DNA of 64,000 nucleotides from Pseudomonadota bacterium (GCA_023389155.1 JAEWEV010000034.1:62001-126000), one strand, 5' to 3'; counted from the first letter of the stretch, positions 18,101 to 26,994 are shown. The notes: generated by a model from the letters alone, not told the origin. A program made the numbers and translations.

Positions 18101-18544
18101 GCCGCCGGTTCTGTCCTACGGGGGTGAGCGGATTACACATTGGATGCGGCAATCTGCCGCCCGCACTCAGGGGGGCCCGAATCTGGGCGATCGTCTTGCC
18201 TGAGCCGTACTATGTCGCATGCGCCCTCGACATGTGTATCGCGGCGCCCGGTTGCACAGGGTATTTGTAACATGACAGGCCTGGACAGAAAAACAGTTCC
18301 CCTGTTGCTGCCAATCCGCAATATTTTCACCTGAAACGGTAGGCTGGCAGCGTGATTAAACCTGTCACATAATCACAAGTGATTGAAATAAATAATAAAA
18401 AATTCACATGCTAGTGTTTTCCCGAGGCGCAGGAAAAAATCGCCTTATATTTGTCACTATCTTGTCATATAGCGGCTTTACTATACCGGTGAAGGACATA
18501 AAGGTTCGTATTTTGTTACCTCTTTAACGTATTAAGGAATATAC
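18101..18544. other. 444-base intergenic region between ppk and pstS
   Basis: No gene is supported. The right half is AT-rich and holds the pst promoter: a PHO box at 18451-18469 with a -10 (TACTAT or TATACC, 18479-18487). A further TGTCAC half-site is at 18363-18368. The left half (18101-18330) is GC-rich with no clear feature. Confidence 0.6.
18451..18469 (+). promoter_or_regulatory. PHO box of the pst operon
   Basis: TTGTCAC (18451-18457) and TTGTCAT (18462-18468) are repeated with an 11-base period, matching the PhoB box. A -10-like TACTAT begins at 18479. pstS starts 73 bases after the box. Confidence 0.8.
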
Positions 18545-19591
18545 ATGTTCAAACATGCACTCAAAAGCGTTTCTGTTGCAGTCGCCCTGTCGACAGCGGC
18601 TTTCGCTGCTCACGCTGCCGCAAACGTGACCGGCGCCGGCGCTTCTTTCCCGTACCCTGTGTATGCCAAATGGGCCTCCCTGTATGCAGCTGAGTCAGGT
18701 AATAAAATCAATTACCAATCTATCGGTTCCGGTGGCGGCCAACAGCAAATCATCGCCAAGACCGTCGATTTCGGTGCTTCGGACGATCCGCTGGACCAGA
18801 AAAAACTGGATGAAAACGGTCTGCTGCAGTTCCCGGCCGTGATTGGCGGTACGGTTGCCGTGGTCAATATCGATGGTGTCAAGCCAGGTCAACTGAAACT
18901 GACTGGCCCTGTCCTGGCCGATATCTTCCTGGGCAAAATCAACAAATGGAATGATCAGGCTATCGCTTCACTGAATCCTGGCGTGACACTGCCCGATGCC
19001 GCCATCATCGTCGTTCACCGTTCAGACGGTTCCGGTACGACCTTCGGGTGGACCAACTATCTGTCTAAAGTCTCTGCAGACTGGAAAGAGAAAGTCGGCG
19101 AAGGCAAAGCCGTGAAATGGCCCACAGGCCAGGGTGGCAAGGGTAACGAAGGCGTTGCGGCTTACGTCGGCCAGCTGAAAAATTCTATCGGTTATGTGGA
19201 ATACGCTTATGCCAAGCAGAATAATCTGTCCTGGACACAGCTGAAAAACAAGGACGGTAACTTCGTTCAGCCAGAACAGAAGGCATTTGCTGCCGCTGCC
19301 GCCAATGCCGACTGGAAAAGCACGCCAGGTATGGGCGTGGTCCTGACTGAAGAACCCGGTGCCGATTCCTGGCCTGTGACAGCAGCAACCTTCATTCTGG
19401 TACACAAGAAGGCCGACAAGCCAGAGCAGACCAAAGCTGTTCTTGAATTCTTTGACTGGGCATTCAAAAATGGTGGCAAAGCCGCTGCCGACATTGATTA
19501 CGTACCTCTGCCAGACGAGGTGACTGCCGAAGTACGTGCAGCTTGGGCTTCGGAAATCAAATCGGCTGACGGGCAGGCGGTGTGGAAATAA
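18545..19591 (+). CDS. pstS: Phosphate ABC transporter periplasmic binding protein
   Basis: High-affinity periplasmic phosphate-binding protein. The signal peptide is about 24 residues (MFKHALKSVSVAVALSTAAF...AHA) and the mature protein begins with the PstS hallmark GAGASFPYPVYAKWA. The phosphate site is visible in IGSGGGQQQI, the FGASDDPL loop and HRSDGSGTT. Its 348 residues are normal length. A PHO box lies upstream and a terminator-like hairpin follows before pstC, which would give PstS in excess over the membrane parts. Confidence 0.97.
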   Translation: MFKHALKSVSVAVALSTAAFAAHAAANVTGAGASFPYPVYAKWASLYAAESGNKINYQSIGSGGGQQQIIAKTVDFGASDDPLDQKKLDENGLLQFPAVIGGTVAVVNIDGVKPGQLKLTGPVLADIFLGKINKWNDQAIASLNPGVTLPDAAIIVVHRSDGSGTTFGWTNYLSKVSADWKEKVGEGKAVKWPTGQGGKGNEGVAAYVGQLKNSIGYVEYAYAKQNNLSWTQLKNKDGNFVQPEQKAFAAAAANADWKSTPGMGVVLTEEPGADSWPVTAATFILVHKKADKPEQTKAVLEFFDWAFKNGGKAAADIDYVPLPDEVTAEVRAAWASEIKSADGQAVWK

Positions 19592-19623
19592 TCCGGTCAG
19601 GCTGGAATTGACCTTCTGAATAA

Positions 19624-19662
19624 AACATGGCGACTTAATTCGTTTAAGCCGCCATGTTTTTT
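19624..19662 (+). terminator. Attenuating terminator between pstS and pstC
   Basis: A 15-bp stem (19624-19638 with 19644-19658) has a single A-C mismatch and a TTCGT loop, followed by a T run. It sits inside the operon, so it probably lets only part of the transcription continue into pstCAB. Confidence 0.85.
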
Positions 19663-19685
19663 ACGATCACCAAGACGGGTTTACA

Positions 19686-20702
19686 ATGAGCGTTTCGATA
19701 ACGACAACCACGGCCGGATCAAACCAGTCCGCCCACCAGACTATGCAAAAAGAACTTCCCCCGACGCCCGCCAGGAGCAATGCGTTTGCCGACATGCTGT
19801 TCAAGAATGTGGCCCGCTTTTTTGCTTTCTTTGTCTTTATGCTGCTTGCGGCCATCATGGTTTCTCTGGTGTACGGAAGTCAGGAAACCCTTCTGAAGTA
19901 CGGGGCAGCGTTCCTGTGGACCAATGACTGGGATCCCGTCAACGATATTTATGGGGCGGTAGTTCCTATTGTCGGTACTGTTGTGACGGCCTTTGTTGCC
20001 CTGATTATCGCGGTGCCGGTGTCATTCGGCATTGCCATGTTTCTGACCGAACTGGCGCCTACCTGGCTGCGTCGCCCGCTGGGCACTGCCATTGAGCTGC
20101 TCGCTGCGGTGCCATCCATCATCTACGGGATGTGGGGCTTGTTCGTTTTTGTACCCATCTTCCAGCAATATGTTCAGCCCACACTTATCAATGTGCTGGG
20201 CTCGATTCCATTTATTGGGCAGTTTTTCCAGGGGGCACCTTTCGGCATCGGCCTGTTTACGGCTGGCCTGATTCTGTCCATCATGATCATTCCTTATATT
20301 GCATCGGTCATGCGTGATGTGTTCGAGGTAGTGCCTCCCATGCTGAAGGAATCGGCTTACGGGCTTGGATCCACAACCTGGGAAGTAATGTGGCGGGTCG
20401 TATTGCCATTCACCAAGACCGGCGTGATCGGCGGCATCATGCTCGGTCTTGGCCGGGCGCTGGGTGAAACCATGGCCGTGACGTTCGTGATTGGTAACTC
20501 TTTTCGCCTGCCGGGCAGCGTGTTCGACCCATCCAACTCCATTGCCTCGGCGATTGCCAACGAATTCAATGAAGCCGGCGGCCTGCAGAAGTCCTCCCTG
20601 ATCGAACTGGGTCTGATCCTGTTCCTGATCACAACCCTGGTATTGATGGCTTCCCGCCTGATGCTGGCAAAACTGTCAGCAGGCGAAGGCAAAAAATCCT
20701 GA
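19686..20702 (+). CDS. pstC: Phosphate ABC transporter permease PstC
   Basis: One of two inner-membrane permease subunits for phosphate. The 338-residue protein has a longer N-terminal cytoplasmic part and about six TM helices. The ABC permease EAA loop is visible (LKESAYGLGSTTWEVMWRVVLPF, near 220-242), with the PstC-typical GLGRALGETMAVTFVIG after it. pstA follows after 21 bases. Confidence 0.95.
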   Translation: MSVSITTTTAGSNQSAHQTMQKELPPTPARSNAFADMLFKNVARFFAFFVFMLLAAIMVSLVYGSQETLLKYGAAFLWTNDWDPVNDIYGAVVPIVGTVVTAFVALIIAVPVSFGIAMFLTELAPTWLRRPLGTAIELLAAVPSIIYGMWGLFVFVPIFQQYVQPTLINVLGSIPFIGQFFQGAPFGIGLFTAGLILSIMIIPYIASVMRDVFEVVPPMLKESAYGLGSTTWEVMWRVVLPFTKTGVIGGIMLGLGRALGETMAVTFVIGNSFRLPGSVFDPSNSIASAIANEFNEAGGLQKSSLIELGLILFLITTLVLMASRLMLAKLSAGEGKKS

Positions 20703-20723
20703 TGGCGACGGAATAAATAAATC

Positions 20724-21602
20724 ATGAATACAACAACTACTGAAAAGGCCAATTCGGCTATTCACCCGAGTAACGGAATCTACCGCCGTCGTCGGATGCG
20801 CAACCAGATCATGCTGACCTTGTCGTCTGCCGCCCTGATTTTCGGATTGTTCTGGCTGATATGGATTCTGTTCACCCTGGCGATCAAGGGGGGCGGATCA
20901 CTTTCGTTCTCGCTTTTCACCGAGAAAACGCCCGGCCCGGGCGAGGCGGGCGGCCTGGCCAATGCGCTTATCGGTTCAGTGCTGATGTCTGGTGTGGGTA
21001 CCGCCATTGGCACCCCCATCGGCATTATGGCCGGCACCTATCTGGCTGAATACGGACAGCGTGGCTGGCTGGCGCCGGCCACGCGGTTTTTGAACGACGT
21101 GCTGCTGTCTGCGCCGTCTATCGTGATCGGTCTGTTTATTTACGCCATCGTGGTCGCCAACTCCGGGCACTATTCTGGCTGGGCCGGCGCCTTTGCCCTG
21201 GCAATTCTGGTAATTCCGGTCGTGGTTCGCACCACCGACAACATGCTCGCCCTGGTGCCCAACAGCCTGCGTGAAGCTGCCGCTGCCCTGGGTTGTCCAA
21301 AATGGCGCATCATCACACTGGTCTGCTACAAGGCTGCCATGTCCGGCATTCTGACCGGCATACTGCTGGCAGTTGCCCGTATTGCCGGTGAAACCGCGCC
21401 GCTGCTCTTTACTGCGTTGTCGAACCAGTTTACCAGCTGGAACATGAACGCGCCGATGGCCAATCTGCCGGTGGTGATCTATCAATATGCCGCCAGCCCC
21501 TTCAAGGACTGGAACGAACTGGCCTGGGCAGGCGCCACGCTGATCACCTTGCTGGTGCTGCTGCTTAATATCGTTGCTCGTAATGCGTTCCGCAGCAAAT
21601 AA
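20724..21602 (+). CDS. pstA: Phosphate ABC transporter permease PstA
   Basis: Second permease subunit, 292 residues with six predicted TM helices. PstA hallmarks are GIMAGTYLAEYG, LSAPSIVIGLF, the EAA-like loop LREAAAALGCPKWRIITLV, and ARIAGETAPLLFTAL. It lies between pstC and pstB in operon order. Confidence 0.95.
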   Translation: MNTTTTEKANSAIHPSNGIYRRRRMRNQIMLTLSSAALIFGLFWLIWILFTLAIKGGGSLSFSLFTEKTPGPGEAGGLANALIGSVLMSGVGTAIGTPIGIMAGTYLAEYGQRGWLAPATRFLNDVLLSAPSIVIGLFIYAIVVANSGHYSGWAGAFALAILVIPVVVRTTDNMLALVPNSLREAAAALGCPKWRIITLVCYKAAMSGILTGILLAVARIAGETAPLLFTALSNQFTSWNMNAPMANLPVVIYQYAASPFKDWNELAWAGATLITLLVLLLNIVARNAFRSK

Positions 21603-21643
21603 TCTGCGATCCCAAAAATATAGTATTCGTCAGGAAGATACAC

Positions 21644-22420
21644 ATGGAAAACTTGGTTACGATTGACCAGACAAAAATTGAAGTCAAGAATCTGAACTTC
21701 TATTACGGCAAATTTCACGCAATTAAAGATGTGAACATGCGGATCGCCAGGAACAAGGTTACGGCATTTATCGGCCCATCAGGTTGCGGTAAATCTACGC
21801 TGTTGCGCACCTTCAACCGCATGTATGAGCTCTATCCCGGGCAGCGTGCGGAAGGTGAGATCAATATGGACGGCGAGAATTTGCTGACCACAAATACGGA
21901 TATTTCCCTCTTGCGCGCCAAGGTCGGGATGGTGTTCCAGAAGCCCACACCGTTTCCCATGAGCATTTATGACAACGTGGCGTTTGGCGTCAAACTGTTC
22001 GAGCGCCTCAGCAAAGCTGCCATGGATGAGCGTGTGGAATGGGCGCTGACCAAGGCGGCATTGTGGAATGAAGTCAAGGACAAACTGGGCCAGAGCGGCA
22101 ATGGTCTTTCGGGTGGTCAGCAACAGCGCTTGTGTATTGCACGCGGGGTAGCCATTAAACCGGAAGTCCTGCTGCTTGATGAACCGTGCTCCGCCCTGGA
22201 TCCGATTTCGACTGTCAAGATCGAAGAGCTGATTACCGAGCTGAAGAAAGACTATACCGTGGCCATCGTGACGCACAACATGCAGCAGGCGGCGCGCTGC
22301 TCCGATTACACAGCCTATATGTATCTGGGCGAACTGATGGAGTTTGGTGAGACCGAACAGATGTTCGTGAAGCCACGACGCAAGGAAACTGAAGACTACA
22401 TCACGGGTCGCTTCGGTTAA
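21644..22420 (+). CDS. pstB: Phosphate ABC transporter ATPase PstB
   Basis: ATPase that energises phosphate uptake. The 258-residue protein has Walker A GPSGCGKST (44-52), the PstB-typical NRMYELYPGQRAEGEI, Q-loop FQKPTPFPMS, signature LSGGQQQRLCIARG, Walker B LLLDEPCSALDP and the His switch THNMQQAARCSD. It closes the operon: the next gene lies on the opposite strand and is not phoU. Confidence 0.96.
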   Translation: MENLVTIDQTKIEVKNLNFYYGKFHAIKDVNMRIARNKVTAFIGPSGCGKSTLLRTFNRMYELYPGQRAEGEINMDGENLLTTNTDISLLRAKVGMVFQKPTPFPMSIYDNVAFGVKLFERLSKAAMDERVEWALTKAALWNEVKDKLGQSGNGLSGGQQQRLCIARGVAIKPEVLLLDEPCSALDPISTVKIEELITELKKDYTVAIVTHNMQQAARCSDYTAYMYLGELMEFGETEQMFVKPRRKETEDYITGRFG

Positions 22421-22510
22421 GTCTCTGTCCATTCTGATCCGGTGTCGGCGCCTGTGTTTTCCTGTTGCACGCGGTACGCGGCAGGAGGCGGGCTGACGCC
22501 GTGCTTTCGG

Positions 22511-22945
22511 TCAGACGTGGGTGTGCCCATGGACGTGGGGATCTTGCATCTCCGCCGTCTGCAGTTCCTGGAAAATGCCGCAATTTTTCACATCATGCGG
22601 AATGGTGCAACGCTTGCGCAATAGGGCCAGCTGGGCTTTGAGTTGAGTCAGTTCCCGGATGCGGGTTTCCACGTGCTCGATATGAGCGTCGATGGAGCGG
22701 TTTACCGGCTGGCAATCGTCCGGTGTCTCATCGTGAGCCTGCAAGAGCGTCCGAATTTCATCGTGGGACATATCCAGAATCCGGCAATTTCGAATGAAGC
22801 GCAGCCGCTGTACATGTTCCTGCCCATAATGGCGATAATTGCCTTCGGTGCGTACCGGTTCCGGCAGCAATCCGGCCTTCTCGTAAAAGCGAATGGTTTC
22901 TGGCGTGCACCCCTGCAGGCGTGCCAATTCTCCAATTTTCATCAT
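22511..22945 (-). CDS. cadR: Cd(II)/Pb(II)-responsive MerR-family regulator (CadR/PbrR-like)
   Basis: A 144-residue metal sensor that distorts its target promoter to activate it. The N-terminal winged helix carries the MerR pattern (MKIGELARLQGCTPETIRFYEKAGLLPEP). The metal-binding Cys residues are Cys78 (DDCQ), Cys113 and Cys122, the CadR/PbrR arrangement, after the long dimerisation helix. The C-terminus is His-rich (DPHVHGHTHV), as in CadR proteins with a second metal site. GAGG stands 5 bases before the first ATG. It is divergent from the P-type ATPase gene and the operator between them is visible. Confidence 0.93.
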   Translation of the reverse strand: MMKIGELARLQGCTPETIRFYEKAGLLPEPVRTEGNYRHYGQEHVQRLRFIRNCRILDMSHDEIRTLLQAHDETPDDCQPVNRSIDAHIEHVETRIRELTQLKAQLALLRKRCTIPHDVKNCGIFQELQTAEMQDPHVHGHTHV

Positions 22946-22970
22946 TTTTTCCTCTATGGATGATTTAGGC

Positions 22971-23001
22971 TTGACTCTGTAGTTACTTCAGGGTTTCCAA
23001 T
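22971..23001 (+). promoter_or_regulatory. MerR-type promoter/operator of cadA
   Basis: A -35 TTGACT (22971-22976) and a weak -10 TCCAAT (22996-23001) are separated by 19 bases, the overlong spacing of MerR-family promoters. The spacer holds the dyad CTCTGTAG / CTTCAGGG, close to the CadR/PbrR operator. Transcription should begin near 23008, downstream of the ATG at 23000. Confidence 0.8.
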
Positions 23002-23029
23002 GTCATTATACGATGAATTGGAGTCAGTC

Positions 23030-25411
23030 ATGACAGAGCAGGAAAATCGCGTCACCGCAATCAGGATCGAGCAGATGGACTGCCCGACCGAGGAACGGCT
23101 GCTGCGCAAAGCCCTGGAAAAAAAGCCCGGCGTCACCGGCTTGCGCTTCAATCTGATGTCGCGTGTGCTGTCGGTCACCCATGAGCCAGACATACTGGGC
23201 GAGGTGCTGCAGGCGATTCGAAAAATCGGCTTTACTCCCGAACTTTATGACGGTAAAGTCCGCGCTCCAATAGCCAGCGGTGCCGGATGCTGCGCACACA
23301 CAGGAGCAGCGGGAGTGGCCAGCGCCAGCGCTTGCGGTGCTGATTATGCGCATTCCCATGCTCATGCGCCGGGTGTGTCAGACGACCACGATCACCATAG
23401 TCACAATCGCGGTGACCATGCTCACGATGATCATGACCACGCAGCACAGCAGTACAGTCATGCCGCTCACGGTCATTCTCACAACATTCATTTGACCTCG
23501 TCGGACGCCGAAATATCTCCGAACATCGCCGGTGGCCTTCTGCCAGGATGGTGGCATCTGGCTTTGGCCGGGGTGCTGGCGCTGGGCTCGGAGTTGGCTC
23601 ACTGGTTCAGCGGTCCGCAATGGATTGTCATTCTGGCTGCCATCGCCGCCGTAGCGCTGGCCGGAACGGATACCTACCGCAAGGGTCTGGTTGCGCTGCG
23701 TTATGGTGATCTGAATATCAATGCGCTCATGAGTATTGCTGTCACCTGCGCACTGTTGATCGGTCAGTGGCCTGAAGCAGCCATGGTGATGGTACTGTTC
23801 ACCCTGTCGGAATGGATAGAAGCCAAGTCGCTGGACAGAACACGGGCAGCCGTGTCGGGACTGATGAATCTGGCGCCGGAAACGGTCACCATGCAGGTAA
23901 ATGGCCAATGGCAGGAGCAGGGTGTCTCCCATGTCGCAGTCGGCAGTCATATTCGTGTCGCACCGGGCGAACGTATCGGACTGGACGGCCGCATTGTGCG
24001 GGGTATGACAACGGTTAATCAAGCCCCTATCACGGGTGAAAGTGTCCCGGTCGACAAGCAGCCGGGTGACGCGGTATTTGCCGGTACCATCAACGAAGCG
24101 GGTGAAATTGAGGTGGAAGTGACGGCTGCCGCCGACAGTACAACGCTGGCACGTATCATCATCCAGATTGAAGAAGCCCAGGCAGTAAAGGCGCCCACGC
24201 AACGTTTCGTAGACACGTTTTCCCGTTACTACACACCGGTTGTGGTGGTATTTGCCATCCTGCTGGCCGTATTTCCGCCTCTGGTTTTCGGTGGACCATG
24301 GCTATACTGGATCTACCAGGCGCTGGTCGTTCTGATCATTGCCTGCCCCTGCGCCTTAGTCATTTCCACACCGGTCACCGTCGTCAGCGGACTGACTGCT
24401 GCCGCACGCATGGGCATTCTGATCAAGGGTGGTGTCTATCTGGAGCAGGGGCACCGCATGACATGGCTGGCACTGGACAAAACCGGCACCATCACTCAGG
24501 GGCGGCCGGTGCAGACTGGCATGACGGCGCTGGGCAACGGTGATATTTCGGAAGCAGAATGGCATCGCATTGCGGTGAGTCTGGCACGCCGCTCGGACCA
24601 TCCGGTGTCCCGGGCTATCGCCCTGGCAACTGAGGCTACAGGTGTGGCCCCGCAACCGGTCGATGATTTTCTTGCGGTGGCCGGGCGTGGCGTGCAGGGC
24701 AAGATCAACGGACAGCCATGGTATCTGGGTAGTGCGGTCTGGGCGCAGGAACGGTCTGTTATGAATGAAGCAGTCCAGGCGCGCGTGGATGATGCGCAGA
24801 AAGCGGGGCAGAGCATTGTCCTGCTTATGAATGCGAGCGAGGCTGTCATGCTGTTTACGGCTGCCGACCAGATCAAGAGCAGTAGTGTCGAGGCTATCCG
24901 GCAGTTGCATGAGCGGGGCGTGAACACCGTCATACTTTCCGGCGACAATCAGGCTGTGGTCGATGTTATCGCCGCCGCCAGTGGAGCAAGCCACGCACAG
25001 GCTGGCCTGCTGCCCCAGGAAAAGCAGCAGGCCATTGAAGGGTTGCAAAAGCGTGGTGGTGTTGTCGGTATGGTCGGTGATGGCATGAACGACGCGCCTG
25101 CGCTGGCACAGGCAGAAATCGGTTTTGCCATGGGCGCCATGGGCTCGGACACCGCAATTGAGACCGCCGATGTCGCGTTGATGGATGACAACCTGATGAA
25201 AATCCCGGTCTTTCTCGCGCTGTCGCGCAAAACGCGCCGGGTGCTGGTCCAGAATATTAGCCTGGCTTTGGGGATCAAGGCTGTGTTTCTGGTGCTGGTG
25301 CTTTTTGGCATGGGAACCATGTGGATGGCAGTCTTTGCCGATGTAGGGGCGAGTCTGTTGGTGGTCGCCAACGGCCTGCGTCTACTGCGGGCAGGGCAGA
25401 TGCCTGCCTGA
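23030..25411 (+). CDS. cadA: Cd/Pb/Zn-exporting P1B-type ATPase (CadA/ZntA-like)
   Basis: Inner-membrane pump expelling Cd(II), Pb(II) or Zn(II). I chose ATG 23030 (GGAG 7 bases upstream) because the ATG at 23000 lies inside the promoter. The 793-residue protein has an N-terminal HMA domain with the motif MDCPTEE, then a His/Asp/Ala-rich segment (residues ~85-155) with many HAH, DHDH and HSH clusters, likely metal-binding. Further on are eight expected TM helices, TGES of the actuator, the intramembrane CPC site (IIACPCALVIS), the phosphorylation site DKTGT, the nucleotide-binding SDHPVSRAI segment and GDGMNDAPAL. The His-rich linker matches the His-rich tail of the regulator. Confidence 0.95.
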   Translation: MTEQENRVTAIRIEQMDCPTEERLLRKALEKKPGVTGLRFNLMSRVLSVTHEPDILGEVLQAIRKIGFTPELYDGKVRAPIASGAGCCAHTGAAGVASASACGADYAHSHAHAPGVSDDHDHHSHNRGDHAHDDHDHAAQQYSHAAHGHSHNIHLTSSDAEISPNIAGGLLPGWWHLALAGVLALGSELAHWFSGPQWIVILAAIAAVALAGTDTYRKGLVALRYGDLNINALMSIAVTCALLIGQWPEAAMVMVLFTLSEWIEAKSLDRTRAAVSGLMNLAPETVTMQVNGQWQEQGVSHVAVGSHIRVAPGERIGLDGRIVRGMTTVNQAPITGESVPVDKQPGDAVFAGTINEAGEIEVEVTAAADSTTLARIIIQIEEAQAVKAPTQRFVDTFSRYYTPVVVVFAILLAVFPPLVFGGPWLYWIYQALVVLIIACPCALVISTPVTVVSGLTAAARMGILIKGGVYLEQGHRMTWLALDKTGTITQGRPVQTGMTALGNGDISEAEWHRIAVSLARRSDHPVSRAIALATEATGVAPQPVDDFLAVAGRGVQGKINGQPWYLGSAVWAQERSVMNEAVQARVDDAQKAGQSIVLLMNASEAVMLFTAADQIKSSSVEAIRQLHERGVNTVILSGDNQAVVDVIAAASGASHAQAGLLPQEKQQAIEGLQKRGGVVGMVGDGMNDAPALAQAEIGFAMGAMGSDTAIETADVALMDDNLMKIPVFLALSRKTRRVLVQNISLALGIKAVFLVLVLFGMGTMWMAVFADVGASLLVVANGLRLLRAGQMPA

Positions 25412-25494
25412 GCAATTCTGACGGGGGCAGGCCGTCCTGCAGTGTGTCCTTTCAGCAGAACGGCGAACGGCAATGAAACAGCAAACCGCACAGT

Positions 25495-25785
25495 TCACCA
25501 CAGTTTCTGTACATTCAGAATTTCACCGTCGTGCTGCCTGCGACTGACTTCATCGATCACCCAGCGCGGTGCGCCGATATCCTTCAGAACATGACTGTCC
25601 AGGTGTTGAACCTGGCCGACAGCAGACGCCCAGGGGTCATTATCACTCACGAAATCCGGCTTGCGGCGTCGCAGGTTGTGATGGACCTCATGCAGAACAC
25701 GGCTCACCCAGTTTTGAATGGACGTACGGCGTTTGGCAGGATTGCGGGTATTCGGGCATGAATTGGTATTGATGGCAGTTGTCAT
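25495..25785 (-). CDS. Small basic protein, DUF1127-like
   Basis: A 96-residue protein starting at ATG 25785 after an AAGGAAAAA ribosome site; an in-frame TTG 24 bases upstream is less likely. The N-terminal half is basic (RRTSIQNWVSR, HHNLRRRK). The C-terminal half contains HVLKDIGAPRWVIDEVSRRQ, which resembles the DUF1127/YjiS motif (L-D-IG-R--I). Such small proteins often sit divergent to GcvA-type LysR regulators, as here. Some DUF1127 proteins elsewhere act in phosphate and RNA metabolism, but no function can be given for this one. Confidence 0.75.
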   Translation of the reverse strand: MTTAINTNSCPNTRNPAKRRTSIQNWVSRVLHEVHHNLRRRKPDFVSDNDPWASAVGQVQHLDSHVLKDIGAPRWVIDEVSRRQHDGEILNVQKLW

Positions 25786-25836
25786 GATTTTTCCTTGCAG
25801 GTTCGACAATCGGACAATCAGTTGCTGAATTCAGCG

Positions 25837-25851
25837 AACTTATGGTAAGTT
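25837..25851. promoter_or_regulatory. Inverted repeat between lysR and the DUF1127-like gene
   Basis: AACTTA-TGG-TAAGTT is a perfect 6-bp-arm dyad that also satisfies the LysR T-N11-A rule. It is 52 bases upstream of the small gene and about 190 bases upstream of the LysR gene, so it is a candidate binding site for that regulator. Confidence 0.5.
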
Positions 25852-26040
25852 TATCTATCCATTGCTATCATGAAAATCAATGATTTTTAACCTTTTTGGT
25901 CGATTTTGCTTACCGATTGGTGGCTCGCTGTCGTTGCCCTACCGAAATTCGGTGACCCGGCACATGCGCCGTCCAAGCCGTAGCGCCGGCCTTTACGCAG
26001 CGCCTCTGACAGGTGTGACTGCTTTTTCAGGGGGAACACC

Positions 26041-26994
26041 ATGTCCAGAATTCCCATGAATACACTGGCGACATTTCGTACTATTGCCGAATTGCAGAAT
26101 CTGCGCACGGCGGCGGAAAAACTCCATCTTACCCATAGCGCGGTAAGCCAGCAGCTTCGTCAGCTTGAAGACAGCCTGGGATTTCTTTTATTTGACCGTC
26201 AAGGCCGTAGACTGGTGCTCAATCCCTCGGGCGCGGCATTCCTGTGTTCGGTCCAATCTGCCATGTTGCTGATTGAGGATGGCGTGCAGACTGCTCGACT
26301 GGCCTCAGAAAGCGCAGAGAAAAAGCTGCGTATTTCGGTTGTACCCTCGTTTGCGCACCGCTGGTTGTTACCACGACTGGACCGGTGGCATGAACGACAT
26401 CCGGATATAGCACTTGAAATTACAGCTTCCCAGCAGGTGGTGGATCTGCAGCGCGATGGGTGTCACGCAGCCATTCGCGAAGGCATCGGTCCGTGGCATG
26501 GTGTGCTGTCGGATCGCCTCTTTGATGATCCCATGCCGCTGATTGTGGTCGGCTGTGCGGTCGATGCACGTCGACTGGTCGGGGCATCTCCCGACGCCTT
26601 TCTCAGGGAACCGCTGCTGGGAGACCGCAACGCATGGCAGGCGTGGTTCGCCGCAGCGGGACTTCAGGTGCCGTTCACGACGGTGGCGGAATTCAATGAT
26701 ATGGGCCTGATGCTGCAGGCGGCTGAGCAGGGACTGGGGCTGACGCTGGCACGTGAACTGCTGGCTGCCGACGCGATTCGCAATGGAAAGCTGATCCGGT
26801 TATCACCCATCTCGATTCCCTATGACAGGGCACAGGCCATCCATCTGGTATACCGTCCGTCCCTACGGGACTGGCCGGTGCTGGCGGCCTTGCGCGACTG
26901 GATCACCGAGGAACTGACGGCTTCCAGAGCCGCGCTGATTCAGGATGCAAAAAAGGGTCAGGAAAAATCAAGTGGCCCCGAAAATGACAAGTGA
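26041..26994 (+). CDS. LysR-family transcriptional regulator (GcvA-like)
   Basis: A 317-residue LTTR. The N-terminal helix-turn-helix spans about residues 6-65 (MNTLATFRTIAELQNLRTAAEKL..., SAVSQQLRQLEDSLGFLLFDRQGR). The effector domain follows (LRISVVPSFAHRWLLPRLDRW, then IREGIGPWHG), a pattern typical of the GcvA subgroup. The C-terminal tail (GQEKSSGPENDK) is hydrophilic and longer than usual. The divergent small gene is the probable target. Confidence 0.92.
   Translation: MSRIPMNTLATFRTIAELQNLRTAAEKLHLTHSAVSQQLRQLEDSLGFLLFDRQGRRLVLNPSGAAFLCSVQSAMLLIEDGVQTARLASESAEKKLRISVVPSFAHRWLLPRLDRWHERHPDIALEITASQQVVDLQRDGCHAAIREGIGPWHGVLSDRLFDDPMPLIVVGCAVDARRLVGASPDAFLREPLLGDRNAWQAWFAAAGLQVPFTTVAEFNDMGLMLQAAEQGLGLTLARELLAADAIRNGKLIRLSPISIPYDRAQAIHLVYRPSLRDWPVLAALRDWITEELTASRAALIQDAKKGQEKSSGPENDK

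Noticed and set aside
18101..18544. Small opposed frames of about 65 codons between ppk and pstS
   Set aside because: They mirror each other on both strands and lack ribosome sites; better explained as non-coding promoter region.
23340..23490. Tandem repeats suggested by CATGCTCA/CACGATCA-like DNA
   Set aside because: This is the coding sequence of the His-rich linker of the P-type ATPase, not a DNA repeat array.
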